Source: Flectonema sp. DT1601
Taxonomy: Eukaryota; Euglenozoa; Diplonemea; Diplonemida; Diplonemidae
DNA: 64,000 bases
NCBI GenBank assembly: GCA_964019425.1
Contig: OZ025835.1
Location: 713,004-777,003, forward strand
Direction of reading: 5' to 3'
Part shown: in pieces, positions 47,596-57,960 of the stretch
Position numbering within the stretch: the first letter of the stretch is position 1
How the letters are laid out: the number at the start of each line of letters is the position of its first letter
Position numbers and translations under genes: made by a program
The notes under the pieces: generated by a model
The model's database searches: none
Seen by the model: only the letters and a program-made list of their open reading frames with translations
Told to the model about the DNA's origin: nothing

Positions 47596-48460
47596 TTCTG
47601 TCGGCCAGAGGCTTTTAGCCTAGGAGACCTATTGCGGTTAACGGTACGGCCTGATGCAAGAGAAGAGATGCACATCCACCAGACACAGAAACACAAGTGC
47701 TCCCATGACGACTTTGAGACGAGCAATTACACCTTGCTTTCGGACCGACTGACCCGTGTCCAACTGCTGTTGACACGGAAACCTTCTCCACTTCGGCCTT
47801 CAATGTTCTCCATTGAATATTCGCTACTACAACCAAGATCTGCACTCATCCACGCTCCAGAAAGGCTCACGCCAATTCCTTCGCGGCATGGATCACGCAC
47901 TCCTTCTCAAGGCCGGCTTTTGAATACCGGACCTCGGCCGACTATGGGTGGATCGCTTGAGCATCATCCATTATCGGGACCGGTTCATTCGGCAGGTGAG
48001 TTGTTACACACCCGGATGCCGACTTCCATGGCAACCGTCCTGCTGTCTAGATGAACCGACACCCTTTGTGGGATCTGATGAGCGACCACTCGGACACCTT
48101 AAGTCAGCTCTCGGTTCATCCCGCGTTGCCAGTCCTGATTACCAGAAGTGGCCCACTTGGAACCAGGATTCTTCGTCGGGGTTCAATTGAGCAACCCCGC
48201 GTTCACGCCCATTTAAAGTTTGAGAATAGGTCGAGGAAACGATATCCCCAATGCCTCCAATCATTCGCTTTACCTGGCGTAACTCCTTTTATGGTTCCAG
48301 CTATCCTGAGGGAAACTTCGGAGTGAACCAGCTACTAGCAGGTTCGATGGGTCTTTCTCCCCTATACCCAGCTTTGACGAGCGATTCGCACGTCAACACC
48401 GCAACGGACCTCCACCAGTGTTTCCTCCGGCTTCGTCCTATCCACGCATAATTCACCAAC
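46240..48460. other. Spacer between DOMON copies 1 and 2, with inverted rRNA segment
   Basis: The first 550 bases are AT-rich and unrelated to the spacer used after copies 2-6. The rest is the reverse-strand LSU rRNA segment. Open frames across the rRNA part are not coding. Confidence 0.8.
46793..48457 (-). rRNA. Partial large-subunit (28S-type) rRNA, reverse strand
   Basis: Read on the minus strand this is about 1.66 kb of eukaryotic LSU rRNA. Landmarks in sense order: GTGAATTATGCGTGG with GAAGCCGGAGG (start), GGTAGCTGGTTCACTCCGAAG-like segment, AAGGCCGAAGTGGAGAAGG, GGGTCAGTCGGTCC, GTAAGGGAAGTCGGC, GGCGGGAGTAACTATGAC, CTTAAGGTAGCC, CCCTGTTGAG, GGGGAGTTTGGCTGGGGC, CCACAGGGATAACTGGC and GATGTCGGCTCTTCCT. 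It stops just after the last, before the sarcin-ricin loop, and also lacks the 5' part of the molecule. No SSU or 5.8S gene adjoins. It is therefore a truncated rDNA piece lying against the direction of all protein genes, inserted or rearranged next to the start of DOMON copy 2. Whether it is transcribed cannot be told. Confidence 0.93.
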
Positions 48461-48621
48461 AGCAGTGTGTCGGGTGGCGATTCGTCGTTCCAACAATTAA
48501 GCTGATGCAATTATTGTTTGTTGGTTTCTTGAGAAGTAGTTGTTGGATTAAGTACGGTAATTAAAACATTATATTCTTTTCTCACAGATTTAACAACACT
48601 CAAATCGACTCAAACTAAACA
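48461..48621 (+). promoter_or_regulatory. 5' flank of DOMON copy 2, fused to rRNA segment
   Basis: The conserved 161-base flank. Immediately before it the rRNA segment ends in TTCACCAAC, and the other array copies have CACACCAAC at the same place, so the joint shares CACCAAC on both sides. The acceptor AG is at 48587. Confidence 0.72.
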
Positions 48622-50832
48622 ATGAAGTTACTCAGGGTTACTGCACTGGCCACGATGCTGGGATTGTCTAGTGCTGTTTGCGCTACCGCATCTACTGACA
48701 GCAACTACGTGTGCATGATTTCAGGTGCTGGCATCAACGTTCACTGGAAGACTGATACGGCTGGGAACTACTACGAAATGATGGTTGACGCTCCAAAGCC
48801 TGGTGCTACTGGATACGCCGCCGTTGGGTGGAACCCAACCAACCCGACAGGCAACAAAATGTTTGGCGCCACCGTTATGATGGGATCAACTGCTGATCTG
48901 AACACCGTGAAGAGGTACTTACCGACAAACACCAACGCGGCCAACATCATCGCCACCGAAACAGCCATCCCGTCGACCATTACGCAAACAGCGATTACGT
49001 CCACCAGCACCCGCCTCACAGTCAAGTTCCGCAGGACTGGTGTCAGCACGGGCAACTTGTTGACCATCTTTGCCTTTGGAGCCACCGGAGCCTTGTCCAA
49101 CCACGGGACTGGCGGAAGGGGTACCGCAACCATCTCCTTGGCTGATGGAATTCCTATCCCGGCTTGCACGGCTTCTACTGACAGCAACTTCGTGTGCATG
49201 ATTACAGGTGCTGGCATGAACGTTCACTGGAAGACTGATACGGCTGGGAACTACTACGAAATGATGGTTGACGCTCCAAAGCCTGGTGCTACTGGATACG
49301 CCGCCGTTGGGTGGAACCCAACCAACCCGACAGGCAACAAAATGTTTGGCGCCACCGTTATGATGGGATCAACTGCTGATCTGAACACCGTGAAGAGGTA
49401 CTTACCGACAAACACCAACGCGGCCAACATCATCGCCACCGAAACAGCCATCCCGTCGACCATTACGCAAACAGCGATTACGTCCACCAGCACCCGCCTC
49501 ACAGTCAAGTTCCGCAGGACTGGTGTCAGCACGGGCAGCTTGTTGACCATCTTTGCCTTTGGAGCCACCGGAGCCTTGTCCAACCACGGGACCGGCGGAA
49601 GGGCTGCCGCAACTATCAACTTGGCTTCAGTACCTGCGACCCCTGCTCCTACCACTGCACCGGTTTGCACGGCATCGACTCTCGTTCACACGGGTACCAC
49701 TAATTATCAATGCATGAAGGCTTTGACAAACGGAGTTGTTATTCACTGGAACATGGCCACGACCGGAACTACTGCCATCGCTGCGACCAGCACGAACGTC
49801 AACGGTTGGTTTGCGGTCGCGTTCCCTACCAACGCTGGAGCCATGGCCCCTGCCACCTCTGTTGCGATGAGCAGTGCCACCGCTGCGGGTATTTACGCGA
49901 TCACTGCCAAGTCAGCAGCCGGAATCGCGACCACCACGTCCACTGTCGTCGACACCCCGACCGTCGAAACGGCCAACGGTCTTCGTATTCTGAGATACAA
50001 CGCTGCTGTTTCTATTCTTACGGCAAACATGGCCGTCAACTACGCATTCCACTCGTCAGAGATTGGATTTCCTGTGAACATTCACAGCACCAGGGGATCG
50101 GGAACTGTTGATTTCGTGAATCCTCCGACTACTCCTTCTCCTACGGCTTGCACGGCATCGACTCTCATTCGAACGGGTACCACGAGATACAACTGCATGA
50201 AGGCCCTGACAACTGCCGTGACTATGCATTGGGACAGGGCCACGACCGGAACAACTGCCATCGCTGCGACCAGCACGAACGTCAACGGTTGGTTTGCGGT
50301 CGCGTTCCCTACCAACGCTGGAGCCATGGCCCCTGCCACTTCTGTTGCGATGAGCAGTGCCACCACTGCGGGTATTTACGCGATCACTGCCAAGTCAGCA
50401 GCCGGAATCGCGACCACCACGTCCACTGTCGTCGACACCCCGACCGTCGAAACGGCCAACGGTCTTCGTATTCTGAGATACAACGCTGCTGTTTCTATTC
50501 TTACGGCAAACATGCCCGTCAACTTCGCATTCCACTCGTCAGAGGTTGGATTTCCTGTGAACATTCACACCACCAGAGGATCGGGAACTGTTGATTTTAT
50601 GGACCCTACAACAGCTCCGGCCACAACAGCTCCCGTTCCTGCAACAACCCCGTCCCCAAGCGATGATAGTTTATCTGGTGGAGCTATTGCAGGTATTGTT
50701 ATCGGTTCTGTGGCGTTTGCAGTTATCGTTATTTTGGTTGTCTACTGTTTCTGCTGCAAGGAGGAGGAACCAGTGGAAGCTGAAGAAGAAGATGAGGCGA
50801 ACAACGCGAACAGCAGTCCTGATCAGGTTTAG
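48622..50832 (+). CDS. 736-residue surface DOMON protein, copy 2
   Basis: First member of the exact array. Protein as in copy 1 but with Val642 and Ala729, stop TAG. From its stop codon on, the spacer (GTCAGAGTTTCTTTC...) is the one shared by copies 2-6. Its upstream side beyond 161 bases is rRNA rather than array spacer, so it marks the left edge of the homogenised array. Confidence 0.93.
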   Translation: MKLLRVTALATMLGLSSAVCATASTDSNYVCMISGAGINVHWKTDTAGNYYEMMVDAPKPGATGYAAVGWNPTNPTGNKMFGATVMMGSTADLNTVKRYLPTNTNAANIIATETAIPSTITQTAITSTSTRLTVKFRRTGVSTGNLLTIFAFGATGALSNHGTGGRGTATISLADGIPIPACTASTDSNFVCMITGAGMNVHWKTDTAGNYYEMMVDAPKPGATGYAAVGWNPTNPTGNKMFGATVMMGSTADLNTVKRYLPTNTNAANIIATETAIPSTITQTAITSTSTRLTVKFRRTGVSTGSLLTIFAFGATGALSNHGTGGRAAATINLASVPATPAPTTAPVCTASTLVHTGTTNYQCMKALTNGVVIHWNMATTGTTAIAATSTNVNGWFAVAFPTNAGAMAPATSVAMSSATAAGIYAITAKSAAGIATTTSTVVDTPTVETANGLRILRYNAAVSILTANMAVNYAFHSSEIGFPVNIHSTRGSGTVDFVNPPTTPSPTACTASTLIRTGTTRYNCMKALTTAVTMHWDRATTGTTAIAATSTNVNGWFAVAFPTNAGAMAPATSVAMSSATTAGIYAITAKSAAGIATTTSTVVDTPTVETANGLRILRYNAAVSILTANMPVNFAFHSSEVGFPVNIHTTRGSGTVDFMDPTTAPATTAPVPATTPSPSDDSLSGGAIAGIVIGSVAFAVIVILVVYCFCCKEEEPVEAEEEDEANNANSSPDQV

Positions 50833-51734
50833 GTCAGAGTTTCTTTCAAACTTTCATGGAAAGAGAAGAAAAAAAAAGATCAAATTATTAACTATCAACT
50901 CCACTCACGTTTAATTGTGGAATGTCTTTGAGCTAGCGAGCAGCCGTTTTCTAGCAACGGGGGTACCCCCCAACCTTTGTACCCCCCAGATGATAAATGG
51001 AATTGAAGTCAGCTGAGAGGATGTGTTTTCCGAAAGAGAACAAATCGTCGAGGAGGTCCATTTTTTTTTAAGGTTTTTCAGAATTAGGTTATCAAGTGAT
51101 GAGAATTAACCATATCCGAAGCCGGGTTATGTGATGGAATGTCAGTAATACAACATTCCAATCGTGTGACTCAGTTGTGTCTTCATTGAGATCTGTACGG
51201 ACGTCTATCTCTGGCTGCCTTGTTCGTTTCGAAGATCTTGCTTGACACATATCAGGCGATACATAAAAGAAAATATTCCTCACCTTTTTTGCATTCCCTG
51301 CGTTGCTTAGTAGCGCGCGGAAACCTCTATGTTTTTTCTTTTTTTTTGCTTTGCCCAGCACGATGTTTGTATCGTGATTTGCTTTGCATTTGTTTTTTCT
51401 CCCCGTCTCTCTTAGTAATTCGTATTTTATGTTTTTTTCAGTTTGAAAATAGTATTCCTTTTATTTGATTCATTTAATTACTACAGGAAGTAAGGAGATG
51501 TTTTGTTCAGTGGTGATGTGATTTCGTTCTTTGCCGATGACTGCACCATTGACTGTCGTCTGCTCACACCAACAGCAGTGTGTCGGGTGGCGATTCGTCG
51601 TTCCAACAATTAAGCTGATGCAATTATTGTTTGTTGGTTTCTTGAGAAGTAGTTGTTGGATTAAGTACGGTAATTAAAACATTATATTCTTTTCTCACAG
51701 ATTTAACAACACTCAAATCGACTCAAACTAAACA
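50833..51734. other. Array spacer, unit 1
   Basis: 902 bases between copies 2 and 3, repeated as a whole after each later copy. It has no convincing gene; small frames at 51092-51468 are T-rich or antisense. It contains the perfect 12-bp palindrome GGGGGTACCCCC (50959-50970) followed by GTACCCCCC, a T run with 9 T in this unit, and the conserved 161-base flank with acceptor AG at 51700. Confidence 0.8.
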
Positions 51735-53945
51735 ATGAAGTTACTCAGGGTTACTGCACTGGCCACGATGCTGGGATTGTCTAGTGCTGTTTGCGCTACC
51801 GCATCTACTGACAGCAACTACGTGTGCATGATTTCAGGTGCTGGCATCAACGTTCACTGGAAGACTGATACGGCTGGGAACTACTACGAAATGATGGTTG
51901 ACGCTCCAAAGCCTGGTGCTACTGGATACGCCGCCGTTGGGTGGAACCCAACCAACCCGACAGGCAACAAAATGTTTGGCGCCACCGTTATGATGGGATC
52001 AACTGCTGATCTGAACACCGTGAAGAGGTACTTACCGACAAACACCAACGCGGCCAACATCATCGCCACCGAAACAGCCATCCCGTCGACCATTACGCAA
52101 ACAGCGATTACGTCCACCAGCACCCGCCTCACAGTCAAGTTCCGCAGGACTGGTGTCAGCACGGGCAACTTGTTGACCATCTTTGCCTTTGGAGCCACCG
52201 GAGCCTTGTCCAACCACGGGACTGGCGGAAGGGGTACCGCAACCATCTCCTTGGCTGATGGAATTCCTATCCCGGCTTGCACGGCTTCTACTGACAGCAA
52301 CTTCGTGTGCATGATTACAGGTGCTGGCATGAACGTTCACTGGAAGACTGATACGGCTGGGAACTACTACGAAATGATGGTTGACGCTCCAAAGCCTGGT
52401 GCTACTGGATACGCCGCCGTTGGGTGGAACCCAACCAACCCGACAGGCAACAAAATGTTTGGCGCCACCGTTATGATGGGATCAACTGCTGATCTGAACA
52501 CCGTGAAGAGGTACTTACCGACAAACACCAACGCGGCCAACATCATCGCCACCGAAACAGCCATCCCGTCGACCATTACGCAAACAGCGATTACGTCCAC
52601 CAGCACCCGCCTCACAGTCAAGTTCCGCAGGACTGGTGTCAGCACGGGCAGCTTGTTGACCATCTTTGCCTTTGGAGCCACCGGAGCCTTGTCCAACCAC
52701 GGGACCGGCGGAAGGGCTGCCGCAACTATCAACTTGGCTTCAGTACCTGCGACCCCTGCTCCTACCACTGCACCGGTTTGCACGGCATCGACTCTCGTTC
52801 ACACGGGTACCACTAATTATCAATGCATGAAGGCTTTGACAAACGGAGTTGTTATTCACTGGAACATGGCCACGACCGGAACTACTGCCATCGCTGCGAC
52901 CAGCACGAACGTCAACGGTTGGTTTGCGGTCGCGTTCCCTACCAACGCTGGAGCCATGGCCCCTGCCACCTCTGTTGCGATGAGCAGTGCCACCGCTGCG
53001 GGTATTTACGCGATCACTGCCAAGTCAGCAGCCGGAATCGCGACCACCACGTCCACTGTCGTCGACACCCCGACCGTCGAAACGGCCAACGGTCTTCGTA
53101 TTCTGAGATACAACGCTGCTGTTTCTATTCTTACGGCAAACATGGCCGTCAACTACGCATTCCACTCGTCAGAGATTGGATTTCCTGTGAACATTCACAG
53201 CACCAGGGGATCGGGAACTGTTGATTTCGTGAATCCTCCGACTACTCCTTCTCCTACGGCTTGCACGGCATCGACTCTCATTCGAACGGGTACCACGAGA
53301 TACAACTGCATGAAGGCCCTGACAACTGCCGTGACTATGCATTGGGACAGGGCCACGACCGGAACAACTGCCATCGCTGCGACCAGCACGAACGTCAACG
53401 GTTGGTTTGCGGTCGCGTTCCCTACCAACGCTGGAGCCATGGCCCCTGCCACTTCTGTTGCGATGAGCAGTGCCACCACTGCGGGTATTTACGCGATCAC
53501 TGCCAAGTCAGCAGCCGGAATCGCGACCACCACGTCCACTGTCGTCGACACCCCGACCGTCGAAACGGCCAACGGTCTTCGTATTCTGAGATACAACGCT
53601 GCTGTTTCTATTCTTACGGCAAACATGCCCGTCAACTTCGCATTCCACTCGTCAGAGGTTGGATTTCCTGTGAACATTCACACCACCAGAGGATCGGGAA
53701 CTGTTGATTTTATGGACCCTACAACAGCTCCGGCCACAACAGCTCCCGTTCCTGCAACAACCCCGTCCCCAAGCGATGATAGTTTATCTGGTGGAGCTAT
53801 TGCAGGTATTGTTATCGGTTCTGTGGCGTTTGCAGTTATCGTTATTTTGGTTGTCTACTGTTTCTGCTGCAAGGAGGAGGAACCAGTGGAAGCTGAAGAA
53901 GAAGATGAGGCGAACAACGCGAACAGCAGTCCTGATCAGGTTTAG
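51735..53945 (+). CDS. 736-residue surface DOMON protein, copy 3
   Basis: Protein sequence the same as copy 2. It is preceded by the full array spacer, so it is the first copy with array sequence on both sides. The acceptor AG at 51700 lies 35 bases before the ATG. Confidence 0.93.
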   Translation: MKLLRVTALATMLGLSSAVCATASTDSNYVCMISGAGINVHWKTDTAGNYYEMMVDAPKPGATGYAAVGWNPTNPTGNKMFGATVMMGSTADLNTVKRYLPTNTNAANIIATETAIPSTITQTAITSTSTRLTVKFRRTGVSTGNLLTIFAFGATGALSNHGTGGRGTATISLADGIPIPACTASTDSNFVCMITGAGMNVHWKTDTAGNYYEMMVDAPKPGATGYAAVGWNPTNPTGNKMFGATVMMGSTADLNTVKRYLPTNTNAANIIATETAIPSTITQTAITSTSTRLTVKFRRTGVSTGSLLTIFAFGATGALSNHGTGGRAAATINLASVPATPAPTTAPVCTASTLVHTGTTNYQCMKALTNGVVIHWNMATTGTTAIAATSTNVNGWFAVAFPTNAGAMAPATSVAMSSATAAGIYAITAKSAAGIATTTSTVVDTPTVETANGLRILRYNAAVSILTANMAVNYAFHSSEIGFPVNIHSTRGSGTVDFVNPPTTPSPTACTASTLIRTGTTRYNCMKALTTAVTMHWDRATTGTTAIAATSTNVNGWFAVAFPTNAGAMAPATSVAMSSATTAGIYAITAKSAAGIATTTSTVVDTPTVETANGLRILRYNAAVSILTANMPVNFAFHSSEVGFPVNIHTTRGSGTVDFMDPTTAPATTAPVPATTPSPSDDSLSGGAIAGIVIGSVAFAVIVILVVYCFCCKEEEPVEAEEEDEANNANSSPDQV

Positions 53946-54847
53946 GTCAGAGTTTCTTTCAAACTTTCATGGAAAGAGAAGAAAAAAAAAGATCAAATTA
54001 TTAACTATCAACTCCACTCACGTTTAATTGTGGAATGTCTTTGAGCTAGCGAGCAGCCGTTTTCTAGCAACGGGGGTACCCCCCAACCTTTGTACCCCCC
54101 AGATGATAAATGGAATTGAAGTCAGCTGAGAGGATGTGTTTTCCGAAAGAGAACAAATCGTCGAGGAGGTCCATTTTTTTTTAAGGTTTTTCAGAATTAG
54201 GTTATCAAGTGATGAGAATTAACCATATCCGAAGCCGGGTTATGTGATGGAATGTCAGTAATACAACATTCCAATCGTGTGACTCAGTTGTGTCTTCATT
54301 GAGATCTGTACGGACGTCTATCTCTGGCTGCCTTGTTCGTTTCGAAGATCTTGCTTGACACATATCAGGCGATACATAAAAGAAAATATTCCTCACCTTT
54401 TTTGCATTCCCTGCGTTGCTTAGTAGCGCGCGGAAACCTCTATGTTTTTTCTTTTTTTTTGCTTTGCCCAGCACGATGTTTGTATCGTGATTTGCTTTGC
54501 ATTTGTTTTTTCTCCCCGTCTCTCTTAGTAATTCGTATTTTATGTTTTTTTCAGTTTGAAAATAGTATTCCTTTTATTTGATTCATTTAATTACTACAGG
54601 AAGTAAGGAGATGTTTTGTTCAGTGGTGATGTGATTTCGTTCTTTGCCGATGACTGCACCATTGACTGTCGTCTGCTCACACCAACAGCAGTGTGTCGGG
54701 TGGCGATTCGTCGTTCCAACAATTAAGCTGATGCAATTATTGTTTGTTGGTTTCTTGAGAAGTAGTTGTTGGATTAAGTACGGTAATTAAAACATTATAT
54801 TCTTTTCTCACAGATTTAACAACACTCAAATCGACTCAAACTAAACA
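53946..54847. other. Array spacer, unit 2
   Basis: 902 bases, identical to 50833-51734 as far as seen. The palindrome is at 54072-54083. Confidence 0.8.
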
Positions 54848-57058
54848 ATGAAGTTACTCAGGGTTACTGCACTGGCCACGATGCTGGGATTGTCTAGTGC
54901 TGTTTGCGCTACCGCATCTACTGACAGCAACTACGTGTGCATGATTTCAGGTGCTGGCATCAACGTTCACTGGAAGACTGATACGGCTGGGAACTACTAC
55001 GAAATGATGGTTGACGCTCCAAAGCCTGGTGCTACTGGATACGCCGCCGTTGGGTGGAACCCAACCAACCCGACAGGCAACAAAATGTTTGGCGCCACCG
55101 TTATGATGGGATCAACTGCTGATCTGAACACCGTGAAGAGGTACTTACCGACAAACACCAACGCGGCCAACATCATCGCCACCGAAACAGCCATCCCGTC
55201 GACCATTACGCAAACAGCGATTACGTCCACCAGCACCCGCCTCACAGTCAAGTTCCGCAGGACTGGTGTCAGCACGGGCAACTTGTTGACCATCTTTGCC
55301 TTTGGAGCCACCGGAGCCTTGTCCAACCACGGGACTGGCGGAAGGGGTACCGCAACCATCTCCTTGGCTGATGGAATTCCTATCCCGGCTTGCACGGCTT
55401 CTACTGACAGCAACTTCGTGTGCATGATTACAGGTGCTGGCATGAACGTTCACTGGAAGACTGATACGGCTGGGAACTACTACGAAATGATGGTTGACGC
55501 TCCAAAGCCTGGTGCTACTGGATACGCCGCCGTTGGGTGGAACCCAACCAACCCGACAGGCAACAAAATGTTTGGCGCCACCGTTATGATGGGATCAACT
55601 GCTGATCTGAACACCGTGAAGAGGTACTTACCGACAAACACCAACGCGGCCAACATCATCGCCACCGAAACAGCCATCCCGTCGACCATTACGCAAACAG
55701 CGATTACGTCCACCAGCACCCGCCTCACAGTCAAGTTCCGCAGGACTGGTGTCAGCACGGGCAGCTTGTTGACCATCTTTGCCTTTGGAGCCACCGGAGC
55801 CTTGTCCAACCACGGGACCGGCGGAAGGGCTGCCGCAACTATCAACTTGGCTTCAGTACCTGCGACCCCTGCTCCTACCACTGCACCGGTTTGCACGGCA
55901 TCGACTCTCGTTCACACGGGTACCACTAATTATCAATGCATGAAGGCTTTGACAAACGGAGTTGTTATTCACTGGAACATGGCCACGACCGGAACTACTG
56001 CCATCGCTGCGACCAGCACGAACGTCAACGGTTGGTTTGCGGTCGCGTTCCCTACCAACGCTGGAGCCATGGCCCCTGCCACCTCTGTTGCGATGAGCAG
56101 TGCCACCGCTGCGGGTATTTACGCGATCACTGCCAAGTCAGCAGCCGGAATCGCGACCACCACGTCCACTGTCGTCGACACCCCGACCGTCGAAACGGCC
56201 AACGGTCTTCGTATTCTGAGATACAACGCTGCTGTTTCTATTCTTACGGCAAACATGGCCGTCAACTACGCATTCCACTCGTCAGAGATTGGATTTCCTG
56301 TGAACATTCACAGCACCAGGGGATCGGGAACTGTTGATTTCGTGAATCCTCCGACTACTCCTTCTCCTACGGCTTGCACGGCATCGACTCTCATTCGAAC
56401 GGGTACCACGAGATACAACTGCATGAAGGCCCTGACAACTGCCGTGACTATGCATTGGGACAGGGCCACGACCGGAACAACTGCCATCGCTGCGACCAGC
56501 ACGAACGTCAACGGTTGGTTTGCGGTCGCGTTCCCTACCAACGCTGGAGCCATGGCCCCTGCCACTTCTGTTGCGATGAGCAGTGCCACCACTGCGGGTA
56601 TTTACGCGATCACTGCCAAGTCAGCAGCCGGAATCGCGACCACCACGTCCACTGTCGTCGACACCCCGACCGTCGAAACGGCCAACGGTCTTCGTATTCT
56701 GAGATACAACGCTGCTGTTTCTATTCTTACGGCAAACATGCCCGTCAACTTCGCATTCCACTCGTCAGAGGTTGGATTTCCTGTGAACATTCACACCACC
56801 AGAGGATCGGGAACTGTTGATTTTATGGACCCTACAACAGCTCCGGCCACAACAGCTCCCGTTCCTGCAACAACCCCGTCCCCAAGCGATGATAGTTTAT
56901 CTGGTGGAGCTATTGCAGGTATTGTTATCGGTTCTGTGGCGTTTGCAGTTATCGTTATTTTGGTTGTCTACTGTTTCTGCTGCAAGGAGGAGGAACCAGT
57001 GGAAGCTGAAGAAGAAGATGAGGCGAACAACGCGAACAGCAGTCCTGATCAGGTTTAG
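54848..57058 (+). CDS. 736-residue surface DOMON protein, copy 4
   Basis: Identical protein to copies 2 and 3; the acceptor AG is at 54813. I find no change in the heme-ligand positions, membrane segment or tail, and no sign of decay. Confidence 0.93.
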   Translation: MKLLRVTALATMLGLSSAVCATASTDSNYVCMISGAGINVHWKTDTAGNYYEMMVDAPKPGATGYAAVGWNPTNPTGNKMFGATVMMGSTADLNTVKRYLPTNTNAANIIATETAIPSTITQTAITSTSTRLTVKFRRTGVSTGNLLTIFAFGATGALSNHGTGGRGTATISLADGIPIPACTASTDSNFVCMITGAGMNVHWKTDTAGNYYEMMVDAPKPGATGYAAVGWNPTNPTGNKMFGATVMMGSTADLNTVKRYLPTNTNAANIIATETAIPSTITQTAITSTSTRLTVKFRRTGVSTGSLLTIFAFGATGALSNHGTGGRAAATINLASVPATPAPTTAPVCTASTLVHTGTTNYQCMKALTNGVVIHWNMATTGTTAIAATSTNVNGWFAVAFPTNAGAMAPATSVAMSSATAAGIYAITAKSAAGIATTTSTVVDTPTVETANGLRILRYNAAVSILTANMAVNYAFHSSEIGFPVNIHSTRGSGTVDFVNPPTTPSPTACTASTLIRTGTTRYNCMKALTTAVTMHWDRATTGTTAIAATSTNVNGWFAVAFPTNAGAMAPATSVAMSSATTAGIYAITAKSAAGIATTTSTVVDTPTVETANGLRILRYNAAVSILTANMPVNFAFHSSEVGFPVNIHTTRGSGTVDFMDPTTAPATTAPVPATTPSPSDDSLSGGAIAGIVIGSVAFAVIVILVVYCFCCKEEEPVEAEEEDEANNANSSPDQV

Positions 57059-57960
57059 GTCAGAGTTTCTTTCAAACTTTCATGGAAAGAGAAGAAAAAA
57101 AAAGATCAAATTATTAACTATCAACTCCACTCACGTTTAATTGTGGAATGTCTTTGAGCTAGCGAGCAGCCGTTTTCTAGCAACGGGGGTACCCCCCAAC
57201 CTTTGTACCCCCCAGATGATAAATGGAATTGAAGTCAGCTGAGAGGATGTGTTTTCCGAAAGAGAACAAATCGTCGAGGAGGTCCATTTTTTTTTAAGGT
57301 TTTTCAGAATTAGGTTATCAAGTGATGAGAATTAACCATATCCGAAGCCGGGTTATGTGATGGAATGTCAGTAATACAACATTCCAATCGTGTGACTCAG
57401 TTGTGTCTTCATTGAGATCTGTACGGACGTCTATCTCTGGCTGCCTTGTTCGTTTCGAAGATCTTGCTTGACACATATCAGGCGATACATAAAAGAAAAT
57501 ATTCCTCACCTTTTTTGCATTCCCTGCGTTGCTTAGTAGCGCGCGGAAACCTCTATGTTTTTTCTTTTTTTTTGCTTTGCCCAGCACGATGTTTGTATCG
57601 TGATTTGCTTTGCATTTGTTTTTTCTCCCCGTCTCTCTTAGTAATTCGTATTTTATGTTTTTTTCAGTTTGAAAATAGTATTCCTTTTATTTGATTCATT
57701 TAATTACTACAGGAAGTAAGGAGATGTTTTGTTCAGTGGTGATGTGATTTCGTTCTTTGCCGATGACTGCACCATTGACTGTCGTCTGCTCACACCAACA
57801 GCAGTGTGTCGGGTGGCGATTCGTCGTTCCAACAATTAAGCTGATGCAATTATTGTTTGTTGGTTTCTTGAGAAGTAGTTGTTGGATTAAGTACGGTAAT
57901 TAAAACATTATATTCTTTTCTCACAGATTTAACAACACTCAAATCGACTCAAACTAAACA
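57059..57960. other. Array spacer, unit 3
   Basis: 902 bases, with 9 T in the variable T run. The palindrome is at 57185-57196. Confidence 0.8.

Noticed and set aside
47033-48510. Several open frames on both strands
   Set aside because: They lie inside conserved LSU rRNA sequence and are not coding.
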